From Bacillus thuringiensis (GTDB taxonomy: Bacteria; Bacillota; Bacilli; Bacillales; Bacillaceae_G): DNA of 64,000 bases. The notes under the pieces were generated by a model that was not told the DNA's origin, ran no database searches, and saw nothing but the letters and a program-made list of their open reading frames with translations. Positions within the stretch are counted from its first letter, which is position 1. Each line of letters opens with the position of its first letter. The stretch lies in contig NZ_CP012099.1 in assembly GCF_001182785.1 (NCBI RefSeq), forward strand, positions 4,152,501 to 4,216,500, written 5' to 3'. Positions 1 to 8,826 of this stretch are shown here, in pieces. Both the position numbers and the translations under genes were made by a program.

Positions 1-321
1 ATCAGTTGCTTCCACTTGCATCGCTCTTTCAAAATTATCAAGAGCTGGCAAAATGTCTGAAACTAGACTTTGTGCTCTATATTTTTCAGCAGCCTGTTTA
101 TCCATTTGGACACGGCGCTTATAATTTTCAAAATCAGCTTGTAGACGTAATGTGCGACCTTCCGTTTCCGTTAGTTTCGCTTGTAACTCATCTACTTTTT
201 CTTGTAAAAGAGCAGCCTCACTTTTTTCTTCTACAGTTTCTTCACTGTTTTCTGGCGTGACAGCTTCTTCAACTTGCGCTTCTTTTACTTCTTCTACCAC
301 TTGTTCGTTACGCTCTTCCAC
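1..321 (-). CDS. grpE: GrpE nucleotide exchange factor, N-terminal part (cut by window edge)
   Basis: Cochaperone that exchanges ADP for ATP on DnaK. Only the first 107 residues are in the window; the gene runs off the left edge. The start is a GTG at 319-321, with the ribosome site AAGGAGGTG just upstream. The visible part has the usual acidic, low-complexity N-terminus, then a coiled-coil helix with the family motif ADFENYKRR followed by DKQAAEKYR and PALDNFERA. It follows hrcA by about 115 bases on the same strand, the classic hrcA-grpE-dnaK-dnaJ order, so it is expected to be co-transcribed from the CIRCE-controlled promoter. Identification is firm; only the C-terminus is missing. Confidence 0.96.
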   Translation of the reverse strand, partial: MEERNEQVVEEVKEAQVEEAVTPENSEETVEEKSEAALLQEKVDELQAKLTETEGRTLRLQADFENYKRRVQMDKQAAEKYRAQSLVSDILPALDNFERAMQVEATD

Positions 322-435
322 AATATTCACCTCCTTAAAAGGTATTAGGTATCATGTATAGCATGATTACCTAAACATTATATATTACACACAGCAATGA
401 AAATTTCATCACTTGAGCGAATGTATTACTCTCAT

Positions 436-1452
436 TTACTTTTTAAGTCCATCAGTAAATTGTCTCGTAAATAACTGTAACAAACTAATTACACGAGAAT
501 ATTGCATTCTCGTAGGACCTAAAATAGCAATTGTTCCAAGTTGCTCTTCGCCGATCGAATATGTTGCAGAAATTAAACTGCAATCCTCCATAGCCGTCGA
601 AGTGTTTTCCCTACCAATTTTCACTTGAATCCCGACTTGTTTATGACGCAAAATGTCATAAAATTCGGCTTCATTATCAATCATGGTAAGCAAAGATCTA
701 ACCTTTTGAATGTCATGGAACTCTGGCTGCGAAAGCATATTTGCTTTTCCTCCAAAGTATATCTTTTCCGATAACGGAACTTGAAATGTACCATCTAACA
801 TTTTTATTGCACTATCGTAATTATGAACATACCCACGTAAAACTGTAACAATTTCCTTAAAGATTTTATTATGAAGTTCTTCCATCGGTACGCCAGATAG
901 CTTTTCATTTAAAATATTAACCATTTTTTCTAAATCTGATAAATCAACAGATTCCGGAACGGTAATCGTTTTACTTTGTACATGCCCTGTATCAGTTACA
1001 ATAATAGCGACTGCAGTTTGACGATCAAGCGGCACAATTTGTACATTTTTAAGTTTATTTGTACTTAACTTCGGTCCAAGGACAATGGCCGTATAATTCG
1101 TAAGTTCTGATAAAATTTGAGCAGATTGCTGTGCAATTTTTTCCGCTTCAAAAATTCTTTCAGCAAATAAATCTTTAATTTGTACAATTTCAGCGTTCGG
1201 TAAGTTTTGCGGCGCTAAAAGATGGTCTACATAAAATCGGTAGCCTTTCTCAGAAGGAACACGTCCAGAAGAACTGTGTGTTTTTTCAATAAAACCTAAT
1301 TCTTCTAAGTCCGCCATTTCATTTCGAATAGTAGCTGAACTAAATGTAATTTGATCTTTTTTAGCCAACGTTCTAGACCCAACAGGCTGCGCTGATCCAA
1401 TAAAGTCATCAATAATTGTTTGTAAAATTAAGAGCTGACGTTCCGTAAGCAT
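436..1452 (-). CDS. hrcA: HrcA heat-inducible transcription repressor
   Basis: 338-residue repressor of class I heat-shock genes that binds the CIRCE inverted repeat and needs GroEL for activity. The N-terminus (about 1-75) is the winged helix region, with [17 protein letters not shown] and the recognition region [20 protein letters not shown]. The rest is the dimerisation/GroEL-responsive domain, ending in an [15 protein letters not shown] motif typical of HrcA. ATG start at 1452 preceded by GAGGTGATG. First gene of the hrcA-grpE operon, with its own operator 17 bases upstream, so it is autoregulated. Confidence 0.98.
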   Translation of the reverse strand: MLTERQLLILQTIIDDFIGSAQPVGSRTLAKKDQITFSSATIRNEMADLEELGFIEKTHSSSGRVPSEKGYRFYVDHLLAPQNLPNAEIVQIKDLFAERIFEAEKIAQQSAQILSELTNYTAIVLGPKLSTNKLKNVQIVPLDRQTAVAIIVTDTGHVQSKTITVPESVDLSDLEKMVNILNEKLSGVPMEELHNKIFKEIVTVLRGYVHNYDSAIKMLDGTFQVPLSEKIYFGGKANMLSQPEFHDIQKVRSLLTMIDNEAEFYDILRHKQVGIQVKIGRENTSTAMEDCSLISATYSIGEEQLGTIAILGPTRMQYSRVISLLQLFTRQFTDGLKK

Positions 1453-1468
1453 CTCATCATCACCTCTG

Positions 1469-1495
1469 TTAGCACTCTTTGTCTTCGAGTGCTAA
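1469..1495 (-). promoter_or_regulatory. CIRCE operator of the hrcA operon
   Basis: Perfect consensus inverted repeat: TTAGCACTC, nine bases, GAGTGCTAA. It lies 17 bases before the hrcA ATG, so it would sit in the 5' end of the transcript. A TTGACA hexamer on the minus strand is found at 1530-1535, but the -10 is not clear. Confidence 0.98.
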
Positions 1496-1585
1496 ATCTA
1501 TTAATAACTTACCAAAATTGACATTCAATTGTCAACGGAAACGTCACGAAATAATGAAACTTTTTCACGCCCATGGAACATTTAA

Positions 1586-2725
1586 TTAGTCAATCAAAAA
1601 TGATTGGAATACTTCATTCCCTAATAATTTTCCTTTTCGCGTTAAACGCACATGTCCATTTTCCTCTTCAAGTAATCCCTGTTCTTGATTGCTTTGTAAC
1701 TGCTTCGCGAAAACTTGATCCATCTCCACATTAAATTTATTGCGGAATGCCGTTTTAGAAACACCTTTCGTTTTTCGAAGTCCTAAGAACAGTTCTTCTT
1801 CCATTCTTTCTTTCTCCGTCACCTTATGAACATCTAAATACGGAAATCCTGTTTCATCAATTTTATTAAAATATTGCTTCAGCGGACCTACATTTTGAAT
1901 ACGTTCCCCATTCACATAACTATGAGCTCCAGCTCCAAAGCCATAATACTCTTCATTATTCCAGTATGTGAGATTATGTTTACTTTTATTGTCACCTTTT
2001 GAGAAATTACTAATTTCATACTGGTTATAACCTTTTTTCTCCATTTCATCCATTACCATTTCATACATTTTCGCTTCATGGTCTTCACCCGGAAGACGCA
2101 ATTTCCCTTTATTCATTAAGTTATAAAACACTGTTTTGGGTTCCACAATTAATGAATATGCCGAGAAATGTTGTACACCAAGCGTAAAAGCAATGTCTAA
2201 TGTTTCCTTCACATCTTCTATCGTTTGTCCTGGCAAAGCATAAATAATATCTACATTAATATTTTTAAAGCCTACTTCCTGAGCTTCTCGAATCGCTAGG
2301 AATGCATCTTCCCTCGTATGCTTGCGCCCGATTTTCTCAAGCAGTTCATCACGGAACGTTTGCACACCAAAACTAATTCGATTCACTCCACCTTCTAGTA
2401 GTACATTCAACTTTTCTTTCGGTAGATCTCCTGGATTCGCTTCAAATGTCAATTCACAATTCGGAGCAAACGGACGCAAATGACGATTAATAATCTCGAG
2501 TAATTTTTTTGTCTGTTCCATATTTAACGCTGTCGGAGTTCCACCGCCCACAAAAATCGTTTTCATACTATCAAACGGAACTTTTTGAACCGTATTTATT
2601 ATTTCCTTCTCTAAATAATCTAAATATTGATCAACCGGTTGGCGTTCAATAAACACTTTATTAAAATCACAATAGTGACAAATGTGCTGACAAAACGGAA
2701 TATGAATATATGCAGCTTGTACCAA
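1586..2725 (-). CDS. hemW: HemW-type radical SAM protein (heme chaperone-like)
   Basis: 379 residues, full length for the HemW family, formerly annotated as oxygen-independent coproporphyrinogen oxidase. Near the N-terminus FCQHICHYCDF supplies the CxxxCxxC cluster motif for a 4Fe-4S/SAM site, followed by FVGGGTPTAL for SAM binding; the HemN_C-type domain is at the C-terminus. HemW family members bind heme and are proposed to insert it into respiratory enzymes; they lack the N-terminal extension of true HemN. Start is TTG at 2725 with TAGGAG six bases upstream. It sits in the conserved lepA-hemW-hrcA order. Confidence 0.93.
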   Translation of the reverse strand: MVQAAYIHIPFCQHICHYCDFNKVFIERQPVDQYLDYLEKEIINTVQKVPFDSMKTIFVGGGTPTALNMEQTKKLLEIINRHLRPFAPNCELTFEANPGDLPKEKLNVLLEGGVNRISFGVQTFRDELLEKIGRKHTREDAFLAIREAQEVGFKNINVDIIYALPGQTIEDVKETLDIAFTLGVQHFSAYSLIVEPKTVFYNLMNKGKLRLPGEDHEAKMYEMVMDEMEKKGYNQYEISNFSKGDNKSKHNLTYWNNEEYYGFGAGAHSYVNGERIQNVGPLKQYFNKIDETGFPYLDVHKVTEKERMEEELFLGLRKTKGVSKTAFRNKFNVEMDQVFAKQLQSNQEQGLLEEENGHVRLTRKGKLLGNEVFQSFLID

Positions 2726-2742
2726 ATATAACTCCTACCTTT

Positions 2743-2771
2743 CTAAAAAGAAAACCTCCGCACTCCGGAGG
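2743..2771 (-). terminator. Rho-independent terminator after the HxlR gene
   Basis: On the minus strand CCTCCG, loop GAGTG, CGGAGG, then TTTTCTTTTT. It lies between the HxlR stop and the hemW start, so hemW needs its own promoter or readthrough. Confidence 0.88.
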
Positions 2772-2776
2772 ATTCT

Positions 2777-3151
2777 CTACTTCTCTAACGTATTACGAAT
2801 TTGTTCCATTCGCATTTTTCCCCAATCATACATCATTTCAACGATCGGTAAAAGCGACATGCCTAGTTCCGTCATATAATACTCAACACGAGGAGGAATT
2901 TCGGGATATACTGTTCGATCAACAATCCCATCTTCCATTAACTCTTTTAATTGGTTCGACAAAACTTTATGAGAAATGCTTGGGAATAACCGTTGTAATT
3001 CACTAAAACGATGAGGCCCTTCCACACCAAGATGCCACAGTATCACAACTTTCCACTTTCCACTAATAATAGAAAGCGTCAATTCCTTTTCACAATTAAA
3101 ATTGCCATTTTGTATTTTATCTTGAATATCTTTTCGAATATTTTCGGACAT
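2777..3151 (-). CDS. HxlR family winged-helix transcriptional regulator
   Basis: 124 residues. HxlR/DUF24 signature: an N-terminal Cys (NFNCEKELTLSIISGKWK), then ILWHL, then the HTH FSELQRLFPSISHKVLSNQLKELMEDGIVDR and the wing PRVEYYMTELG. Family members such as YodB and HypR sense electrophiles or oxidants through this N-terminal cysteine; the ligand here cannot be told. Start is ATG at 3151 (TTAGGAG upstream) rather than an in-frame codon 14 residues earlier. It stands between lepA and hemW, an unusual insertion in this otherwise conserved order, so its target may be elsewhere. Own terminator downstream. Confidence 0.9.
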   Translation of the reverse strand: MSENIRKDIQDKIQNGNFNCEKELTLSIISGKWKVVILWHLGVEGPHRFSELQRLFPSISHKVLSNQLKELMEDGIVDRTVYPEIPPRVEYYMTELGMSLLPIVEMMYDWGKMRMEQIRNTLEK

Positions 3152-3240
3152 TAACAATCTCCTAACTCTATATGAACTAAAAAGCTCTCTCATTATTGTA
3201 AATGAGAGCTGCTCAGATGTCTAAAAAGTAATTATACAGA

Positions 3241-3271
3241 AAAAAGAAGCCGCACAAACGACTTCTTTTTT
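3241..3271 (-). terminator. lepA terminator
   Basis: AAGAAG and CTTCTT arms with a short inner CG stem, followed by a run of T on the minus strand, just after the lepA stop. Confidence 0.85.
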
Positions 3272-3281
3272 ATTTCAAATA

Positions 3282-5105
3282 TTAGTTGTCATCCATTTTC
3301 AGTACAGCCATGAATGCCTCTTGCGGCACTTCTACAGAACCAACAGACTTCATACGTTTTTTACCTTCTTTTTGCTTATCAAGAAGTTTACGCTTACGAG
3401 AAATGTCACCGCCGTAACATTTTGCAAGTACGTTTTTACGCATCGCCTTAATTGTAGAACGGGCTACAACTTTATTTCCGATAGTCGCCTGAATTGGCAC
3501 TTCGAACTGTTGTCTCGGAATTAATTCTTTTAATTTCTCTACAATTACTTTACCACGGTCATACGCTGAATCACGGTGTACGATAAATGATAAAGCATCT
3601 ACTTGTTCATTATTTAAAAGAATATCCATTTTCACAAGTTTAGATGGTTTATAACCAATTAACTCGTAGTCAAATGATGCATACCCTTTCGTATTTGATT
3701 TCAATTGATCGAAGAAGTCATATACGATTTCTGATAACGGGATTTCATATGTTAATGTAACACGCGTTTCATCTAAATATTGCATATCAATAAACGTTCC
3801 ACGTTTACCTTGGCAAATTTCCATTACAGCTCCAACATAGTCATTCGGAACCATAATTGAAGCCTTCACAAACGGCTCTTCTACACGATCGATAGACTGT
3901 GGATCTGGCATATTAGATGGATTATCAACAATAACATCTTCACCGTTTGTTAAATAAACTTTATAAATAACGCTTGGCGCTGTTGTAATTAAGTCAATCT
4001 TAAATTCACGTTCAATACGTTCTTGAATGATTTCCATGTGAAGAAGTCCTAAGAATCCACAACGGAAACCAAATCCTAACGCTTGAGATGTTTCTGGTTC
4101 AAACTCAAGAGCAGAATCGTTTAACTCTAATTTTTCTAACGCATCACGTAAATCGTTATAACGAGCAGAATCAATTGGATACAGCCCACAGAATACCATC
4201 GGGTTTAATTTACGGTAACCTGGTAACGCCTCTGCAGCTGGACGTTTCGCATGTGTAATCGTATCACCAACACGTGTATCACCTACGTTTTTAATAGATG
4301 CTGCTAAGAAACCTACATCACCTACTGTTAACTCATCACGTTGCGTAGTTTTCGGTGTAAATACACCTACTTCTGTTACTTCAAATTCTTTACCCGTTGC
4401 CATCATACGTACTTTATCGCCAACTTTTACCGTTCCATTTACAACACGGATATAAGCAATTACACCACGGTACGGATCATATAAAGAGTCGAAAATCATA
4501 CATTGTAACGGCTCTTCTGAATCACCTGCTGGAGCTGGTACTTTTTCAACAATTTGTTCTAAAATTTCTTCAATACCAATTCCAGCTTTCGCAGAAGCAA
4601 GTACCGCTTCTGATGCATCTAAACCAATTACATCTTCTACCTCTTGACGTACACGTTCTGGATCCGCACTTGGTAAGTCGATTTTATTGATAACTGGTAA
4701 AATTTCTAAGTTGTTATCAAGCGCTAAGTATACGTTCGCTAACGTTTGCGCTTCAATACCTTGCGCTGCATCTACTACAAGAATCGCGCCTTCACAAGCC
4801 GCTAAACTACGAGATACTTCGTACGTAAAGTCGACGTGTCCTGGTGTATCAATTAAATGAAGAATATACTCTTCACCATCTTTTGCTTTATAGTTTAATT
4901 GTACTGCGTTTAATTTAATTGTAATACCACGCTCACGCTCTAAATCCATAGAGTCAAGCAACTGAGCTTTCATTTCGCGTTGTGTTAACGCATTTGTTTT
5001 CTCTAAAATACGGTCTGCTAACGTTGATTTTCCGTGGTCAATATGAGCAATAATAGAGAAATTACGAATTTTGGACTGTCTTTTTGCTCTTTCTTCTTTG
5101 TTCAT
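3282..5105 (-). CDS. lepA: Elongation factor 4 (LepA), ribosome-associated GTPase
   Basis: 607 residues, standard length. GTPase that back-translocates or remodels ribosomes under stress and aids 30S biogenesis. G1 [10 protein letters not shown] near residue 20, G3 DTPGHVDF, G4 NKIDLP; then EF-G-like domains 2, 3 and 5 and the LepA-specific C-terminal domain with [20 protein letters not shown] start at 5105. Upstream on the same strand is yqxA, after a terminator. Confidence 0.99.
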
Positions 5106-5257
5106 CTATGTTCTCAACTCCTAATAGTCTCGCCAATATACACTAGCACTGATTATATCAATAGAGCAACAAAGATTCAATGAAAACTCGTGCTGCTTAC
5201 GATACAAATCATTCTATCTATATCTTATGCGAATAAACCATAAGAGACAAACCCTTT

Positions 5258-5300
5258 TCAAATTTTAAAACGGTTGTCTTACAAATCAGTAAAACAACCG
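5258..5300 (-). terminator. Terminator after gpr-yqxA
   Basis: On the minus strand CGGTTGT and ACAACCG arms with a 16-base loop, then TTTTAAAATTT. Confidence 0.7.
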
Positions 5301-5315
5301 CCTCCCATGTTACTC

Positions 5316-5681
5316 TTAGCTAAAAATCCCCTTTATTTTCCCAACAACTATATCCGTTCCGAACTTCGTCATTTCATAAGCTACACTTGCTACCGCCATC
5401 CCAATTCCTTCTACAACATTAAAACTTCTTAAACGTTCTAATTGTTGTTGTTTTTCTGAAGCTGAAAACGAACTACCCAAAATTTCTGATTCAACACCTG
5501 TACTCTCTGTCCCTGTCATATGAGCTATTTGTTCATACGACAATTGCCGATAACCTTTCATACTTTTCAAACCATGATTAGCAAGTGACACTCCTGCTAT
5601 CATCATAAGTAAACATAAAGCTACACTACATATACACAAAAGCGCAAAACGACTCAAACTATTATCATCTTTCTCCCTCAA
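5316..5681 (-). CDS. yqxA: YqxA/DUF3679-type small membrane protein
   Basis: 121 residues. One hydrophobic segment at about 11-33 ([21 protein letters not shown]) then an extracytoplasmic, partly amphipathic tail. Function unknown. Assigned to YqxA from its place between gpr and lepA and the resemblance of the ANxGLxxMKGY region after the membrane segment. It overlaps the gpr stop by four bases (ATGA), implying translational coupling. In B. subtilis spoIIP lies between gpr and yqxA; here it is absent. Assignment by context is good, sequence similarity only judged by eye. Confidence 0.75.
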   Translation of the reverse strand: MREKDDNSLSRFALLCICSVALCLLMMIAGVSLANHGLKSMKGYRQLSYEQIAHMTGTESTGVESEILGSSFSASEKQQQLERLRSFNVVEGIGMAVASVAYEMTKFGTDIVVGKIKGIFS

Positions 5682-6781
5682 TGTGTATACGCTCCTGTAT
5701 TATCTTGATCAATTTGATGATGCAGCGCTGCATTTAAACCACTCGCTATTACATTCGCCATATCCTCAATAAAAGTATCTACTTCTTTTGGGGTCACCAT
5801 TAAATTATGACCAAGAGGCGATAGCACTTCATAAATCAGCCTTCTTTTTTCTTCTTCTTCCAACGTACCAACAGCACCTAAAAACATATTTCGGCTCTTT
5901 TCATCTGGCATATCTTCTTCTGTTAATTTTTTCTTTTCTCCAAATGAAAATCCCGCTGGTAACAAAGATCGTGAAGGTTTGTTTCCTTCTTTCATCTCTC
6001 GACCAAAATGTTTCAAAATAAAATCAATCGTATCACTCGTAATCGAAACGGCATCGACCACAGTCGGAACACCAATTGCAATAACAGGGATACCTAATGT
6101 CTCTTTACTTAGTTCCTTACGTTTATTCCCAACCCCCGATCCTGGATGGATTCCAGTATCAGAAATTTGTATCGTGCTATTTACTCGTTCAATAGAACGG
6201 GCAGCTAATGCGTCAATCGCAATTACAAAGTCTGGATTTGTCTTCTCAATAATCCCATAAATAACATCGCTCGTTTCGATCCCGGTAATTCCCATTACCC
6301 CCGGTCGAATTGCACTAACAGGCCTAAATCCTTCTTCTACACTTTCAGGCTGCAATTGAAACAAATGTCTCGTTACTAATACATTTTCTACAACTATTGG
6401 CCCAAGAGCATCCGGTGTTACATTCCAATTCCCAAGGCCTACAATTAAACAGCTCGCTTCTTTTGTAACACCAACCTCTTCTAAGAAATAAGAAAATTCT
6501 TTTGCAAAAATACGCTCCACCTTTTGTTGAAGTTCTGTATCTTGCTGACGTATACCTTGTACTTCAAGCGTTAAATAATTTCCAGGTTTTTTACCCATCG
6601 CTTCAGAGGCAGCTTCATCAATTGTTACTTTTGTAATTATAGTACCTTCTTCTTCCCTCTCTTTTACAATTACTCCCTGTATCCCTTTTTGTTCTCCTTG
6701 GCTTTCTTGCAACATTTGATGAGCTTCTACAGCAAGGTCAGTTCTAACGCTATATTTACTTAAATCCAATGGTTCTTTCAT
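5678..6781 (-). CDS. gpr: Germination protease GPR (SASP endopeptidase)
   Basis: 367 residues. Initiates degradation of small acid-soluble spore proteins during germination; peptidase family A25. Made as a zymogen: the N-terminus [12 protein letters not shown] includes TD-LAVE, which resembles the SASP cleavage site TE-(F/I)ASE and is where the roughly 15-residue propeptide is removed. Conserved [14 protein letters not shown] and [17 protein letters not shown] blocks are present. Start is ATG at 6781 with GGAGGAG upstream, not the in-frame codon 15 residues earlier. Expected forespore (sigma G) expression; I could not place that promoter with confidence. Divergent from rpsT. Confidence 0.97.
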   Translation of the reverse strand: MKEPLDLSKYSVRTDLAVEAHQMLQESQGEQKGIQGVIVKEREEEGTIITKVTIDEAASEAMGKKPGNYLTLEVQGIRQQDTELQQKVERIFAKEFSYFLEEVGVTKEASCLIVGLGNWNVTPDALGPIVVENVLVTRHLFQLQPESVEEGFRPVSAIRPGVMGITGIETSDVIYGIIEKTNPDFVIAIDALAARSIERVNSTIQISDTGIHPGSGVGNKRKELSKETLGIPVIAIGVPTVVDAVSITSDTIDFILKHFGREMKEGNKPSRSLLPAGFSFGEKKKLTEEDMPDEKSRNMFLGAVGTLEEEEKRRLIYEVLSPLGHNLMVTPKEVDTFIEDMANVIASGLNAALHHQIDQDNTGAYTH

Positions 6782-6876
6782 CGTATCTCCTCCGTAATTC
6801 ATAGTAAATATCGTTAGATTTCCCAAAGTTATATAAGGTCATTCTTTCCTTTACGTGAAATTTCATGGATATACTA

Positions 6877-6905
6877 TTGCAATTCTCTTCACCGTTTGAT
6901 AGAAT
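6877..6905 (+). promoter_or_regulatory. Sigma-A-like promoter of rpsT
   Basis: TTGCAA at 6877-6882 and TAGAAT at 6900-6905 separated by 17 bases, about 57 bases before the rpsT start. Confidence 0.65.
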
Positions 6906-6961
6906 ATCACTTGTTCTATGTAAGAATCGAGTCATTCGATTGCACCAGGGAGGTGAAAAGT

Positions 6962-7219
6962 ATGGCAAACATCAAATCTGCTATCAAACGCGCTAAACTT
7001 AGCGAAGAGCGTCGTGCACATAACGCTTCTATCAAGTCTGACATGCGTTCTGCTGTTAAAACTGTAGAAGCTTTAGTTACTAATAACGATCTTGAAAATG
7101 CTAAAGAAGCTTTCAAAACTGCTTCTAAAAAACTTGACAAAGCAGCTCGTAAAGGTCTTATCCACCAAAACGCTGCATCTCGTCAAAAATCTCGCTTAGC
7201 GAAACAAGTAAACGCGTAA
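6962..7219 (+). CDS. rpsT: Ribosomal protein bS20
   Basis: 85 residues, full length; very basic, beginning [21 protein letters not shown], the typical S20 start, and ending in SRLAKQVNA. Binds 16S rRNA early in 30S assembly. ATG at 6962 preceded by AGGGAGGTG. Monocistronic, with its own promoter and terminator. Confidence 0.99.
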   Translation: MANIKSAIKRAKLSEERRAHNASIKSDMRSAVKTVEALVTNNDLENAKEAFKTASKKLDKAARKGLIHQNAASRQKSRLAKQVNA

Positions 7220-7230
7220 GGCGTTTAAAA

Positions 7231-7256
7231 AACGATCCATTTGGATCGTTTTTTTA
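7231..7256 (+). terminator. rpsT terminator
   Basis: AACGATCC, loop ATTT, GGATCGTT, then a seven-T run. Confidence 0.95.
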
Positions 7257-7262
7257 TATACA

Positions 7263-7297
7263 AAAAAAGTTCATGCACTAAGTACATGAACTTTTTT
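7263..7297 (-). terminator. holA terminator (symmetrical, could act both ways)
   Basis: Thirteen-base arms 7263-7275 and 7285-7297 with A6 on one side and T6 on the other; lies six bases past the holA stop. Confidence 0.93.
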
Positions 7298-7303
7298 GTG
7301 TCA

Positions 7304-8314
7304 TCACATATGATTTAATCGCATTAAGAAAAACTCGAGCACAAGTTTCTTATCCATCTTTCCCGTCTTCATACTATAATCAGCTTCCGCTAATTCTATA
7401 ATCACTTTTTTTAATTCTTCAAAAGAGAAAAATTTCGTTTGATTCATCGCCAACTTTACACGATACGGATGTACACCAATATGAGATGCAATTTGATTTT
7501 GCCCATAACCACGTTGCTGTAACTCTTTCACTTGATACAACAAACGGAATTGACTCACTAATAACGCAAGCAATTTAATCGGTTCTTCCTGCTGCGTAAA
7601 TAATCCATCCAAAATTTGCATTGCACCTGCAATATCTTTTTTCACCACTTTTTCTGTCAAAGCAAATACATTTTGCTCAACTGATTTTGGCACAAGCTCT
7701 GCAACAAGTTTCGTCGTAATCTCTCCGCCCATACCAACGTATAACGTTAACTTGTCCATTTCCTTCGCCAACATCGTTACATTACTTCCCACAAGCTCTA
7801 GCAACAAACTAACAGCCGCGTTATCAATGTGCACATGCACTTCATCTGCCCGAGCAATAATCCACTTCTGAACATCCTGCACTTGCATCGCATTCGCTTC
7901 TACTACATCTGCTGTTTTCTTTAATAGTTTTGTAATTTTTTTTCGCTCATCAAGTTTTTCGTAAGGCGCAACAAAAACAAGAATAGAAAATGGAGAAGGT
8001 TCACCAATATATTCTTCTAAAATTTTTATATTTTGCTCTAACTTTTCTTTTTGCGAAGTCAGAAATAGCGGTGATTTTATTAACAGTACTTTTCGTTCTC
8101 CAAAGAAAGGAAGCGTACGCGCATCCTCAACCACATCTTCTAAATACACTTCTTCCAAATCGTATGTCACAACATTAAACTCTCTATCTTCCTCTTCAAG
8201 TGCTTCTGTCGTAATAAGCTTTATCGTTTCATTTATAAAAAAAGCTTCCGTTCCATATAGTAAATATAACGGAGCGAACTGTTTCTTTTTAATTTTTTTA
8301 TGTATATCACTCAT
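7304..8314 (-). CDS. holA: DNA polymerase III subunit delta
   Basis: 336 residues. Clamp-loader wrench that opens the beta clamp. The N-terminus FAPLYLLYGTEAFFINETIKLI is characteristic of HolA/YqeN, with the LLLDNV-like and VEQNVFALTEKVVKKD blocks and the C-terminal collar domain (PYRVKLAMNQTKFF). ATG at 8314. Conserved neighbourhood comEC-yqzM-holA-rpsT. Confidence 0.96.
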   Translation of the reverse strand: MSDIHKKIKKKQFAPLYLLYGTEAFFINETIKLITTEALEEEDREFNVVTYDLEEVYLEDVVEDARTLPFFGERKVLLIKSPLFLTSQKEKLEQNIKILEEYIGEPSPFSILVFVAPYEKLDERKKITKLLKKTADVVEANAMQVQDVQKWIIARADEVHVHIDNAAVSLLLELVGSNVTMLAKEMDKLTLYVGMGGEITTKLVAELVPKSVEQNVFALTEKVVKKDIAGAMQILDGLFTQQEEPIKLLALLVSQFRLLYQVKELQQRGYGQNQIASHIGVHPYRVKLAMNQTKFFSFEELKKVIIELAEADYSMKTGKMDKKLVLEFFLMRLNHM

Positions 8315-8386
8315 ACTTTTTCCTACTCCCTAACTTGACAATATATATTTATACTAATGCCCTCGCTTTTGTTTTACAAGTACAAA

Positions 8387-8463
8387 GGAACAGGCTTTAT
8401 AACCCGTCCCTTTATTTATATTAAACGCCACGCAATAAGCCCCGGGTTTCTTATTGGTGTGCG
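8387..8463 (-). other. Two-hairpin structured element in the holA-yqzM gap
   Basis: The 346-base gap 8315-8660 holds no gene. On the minus strand there is a hairpin with stem CAATAAG/CTTATTG extended by AC/GT and CGC/GCG (8426-8463), then GGGACGGG and CCTGTTCC (8387-8410), which pair fully if G-U wobbles are allowed. G-U pairing works only in minus-strand RNA. It could be a small RNA, a leader of holA or a dispersed repeat. The rest of the gap (to 8660) shows only the yqzM ribosome site. Confidence 0.4.
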
Positions 8464-8660
8464 GTAATCACCTTCCCTTTATTATTCACAATAAAAATTC
8501 GAGTATAAGTGCCAACTGTTAACATGCTTGGAAACAAAAAACTTACGTTACTTCATGATCTAAAAGTAGCAAAAAAGCTCGTTTTCTCTTCACATGGAAA
8601 TTGTAGATTTTTTTCTGACAATATTTTATACTAAAGTGGAATGTTGGGGAGGGATTCTAA

Positions 8661-8795
8661 ATGAATGATTTTGAACAAAACGTTCAAAGTAAACGCAATG
8701 ACGCTATTGATTCAGGGGTAGGATTTATCGTCTCATTTGGTTTTTTCGCAACACTTTTCATCATTGCAACTGTTATTAAATTTATCGGTTCTTAA
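8661..8795 (+). CDS. yqzM: YqzM family small membrane protein
   Basis: 44 residues: MNDFEQNVQSKRNDAIDSG followed by one hydrophobic helix (VGFIVSFGFFATLFIIATVIKFIG). Function unknown; conserved in Bacillus between comEC and holA on the opposite strand, as here. ATG with GGGGAGGG nine bases upstream; terminator directly after. Confidence 0.88.
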   Translation: MNDFEQNVQSKRNDAIDSGVGFIVSFGFFATLFIIATVIKFIGS

Positions 8796-8826
8796 AGGCT
8801 GCCACTTCATGGCAGTCTTCTCTTTT
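8796..8826 (+). terminator. yqzM terminator
   Basis: GGCTGCC, loop, GGCAGTC, then TTCTCTTTTT; runs into the 3' end of convergent comEC. Confidence 0.75.

Noticed and set aside
6896..6961. N-terminal extension of rpsT
   Set aside because: The extension covers the promoter -10 and ribosome site; S20 starts MANIK.
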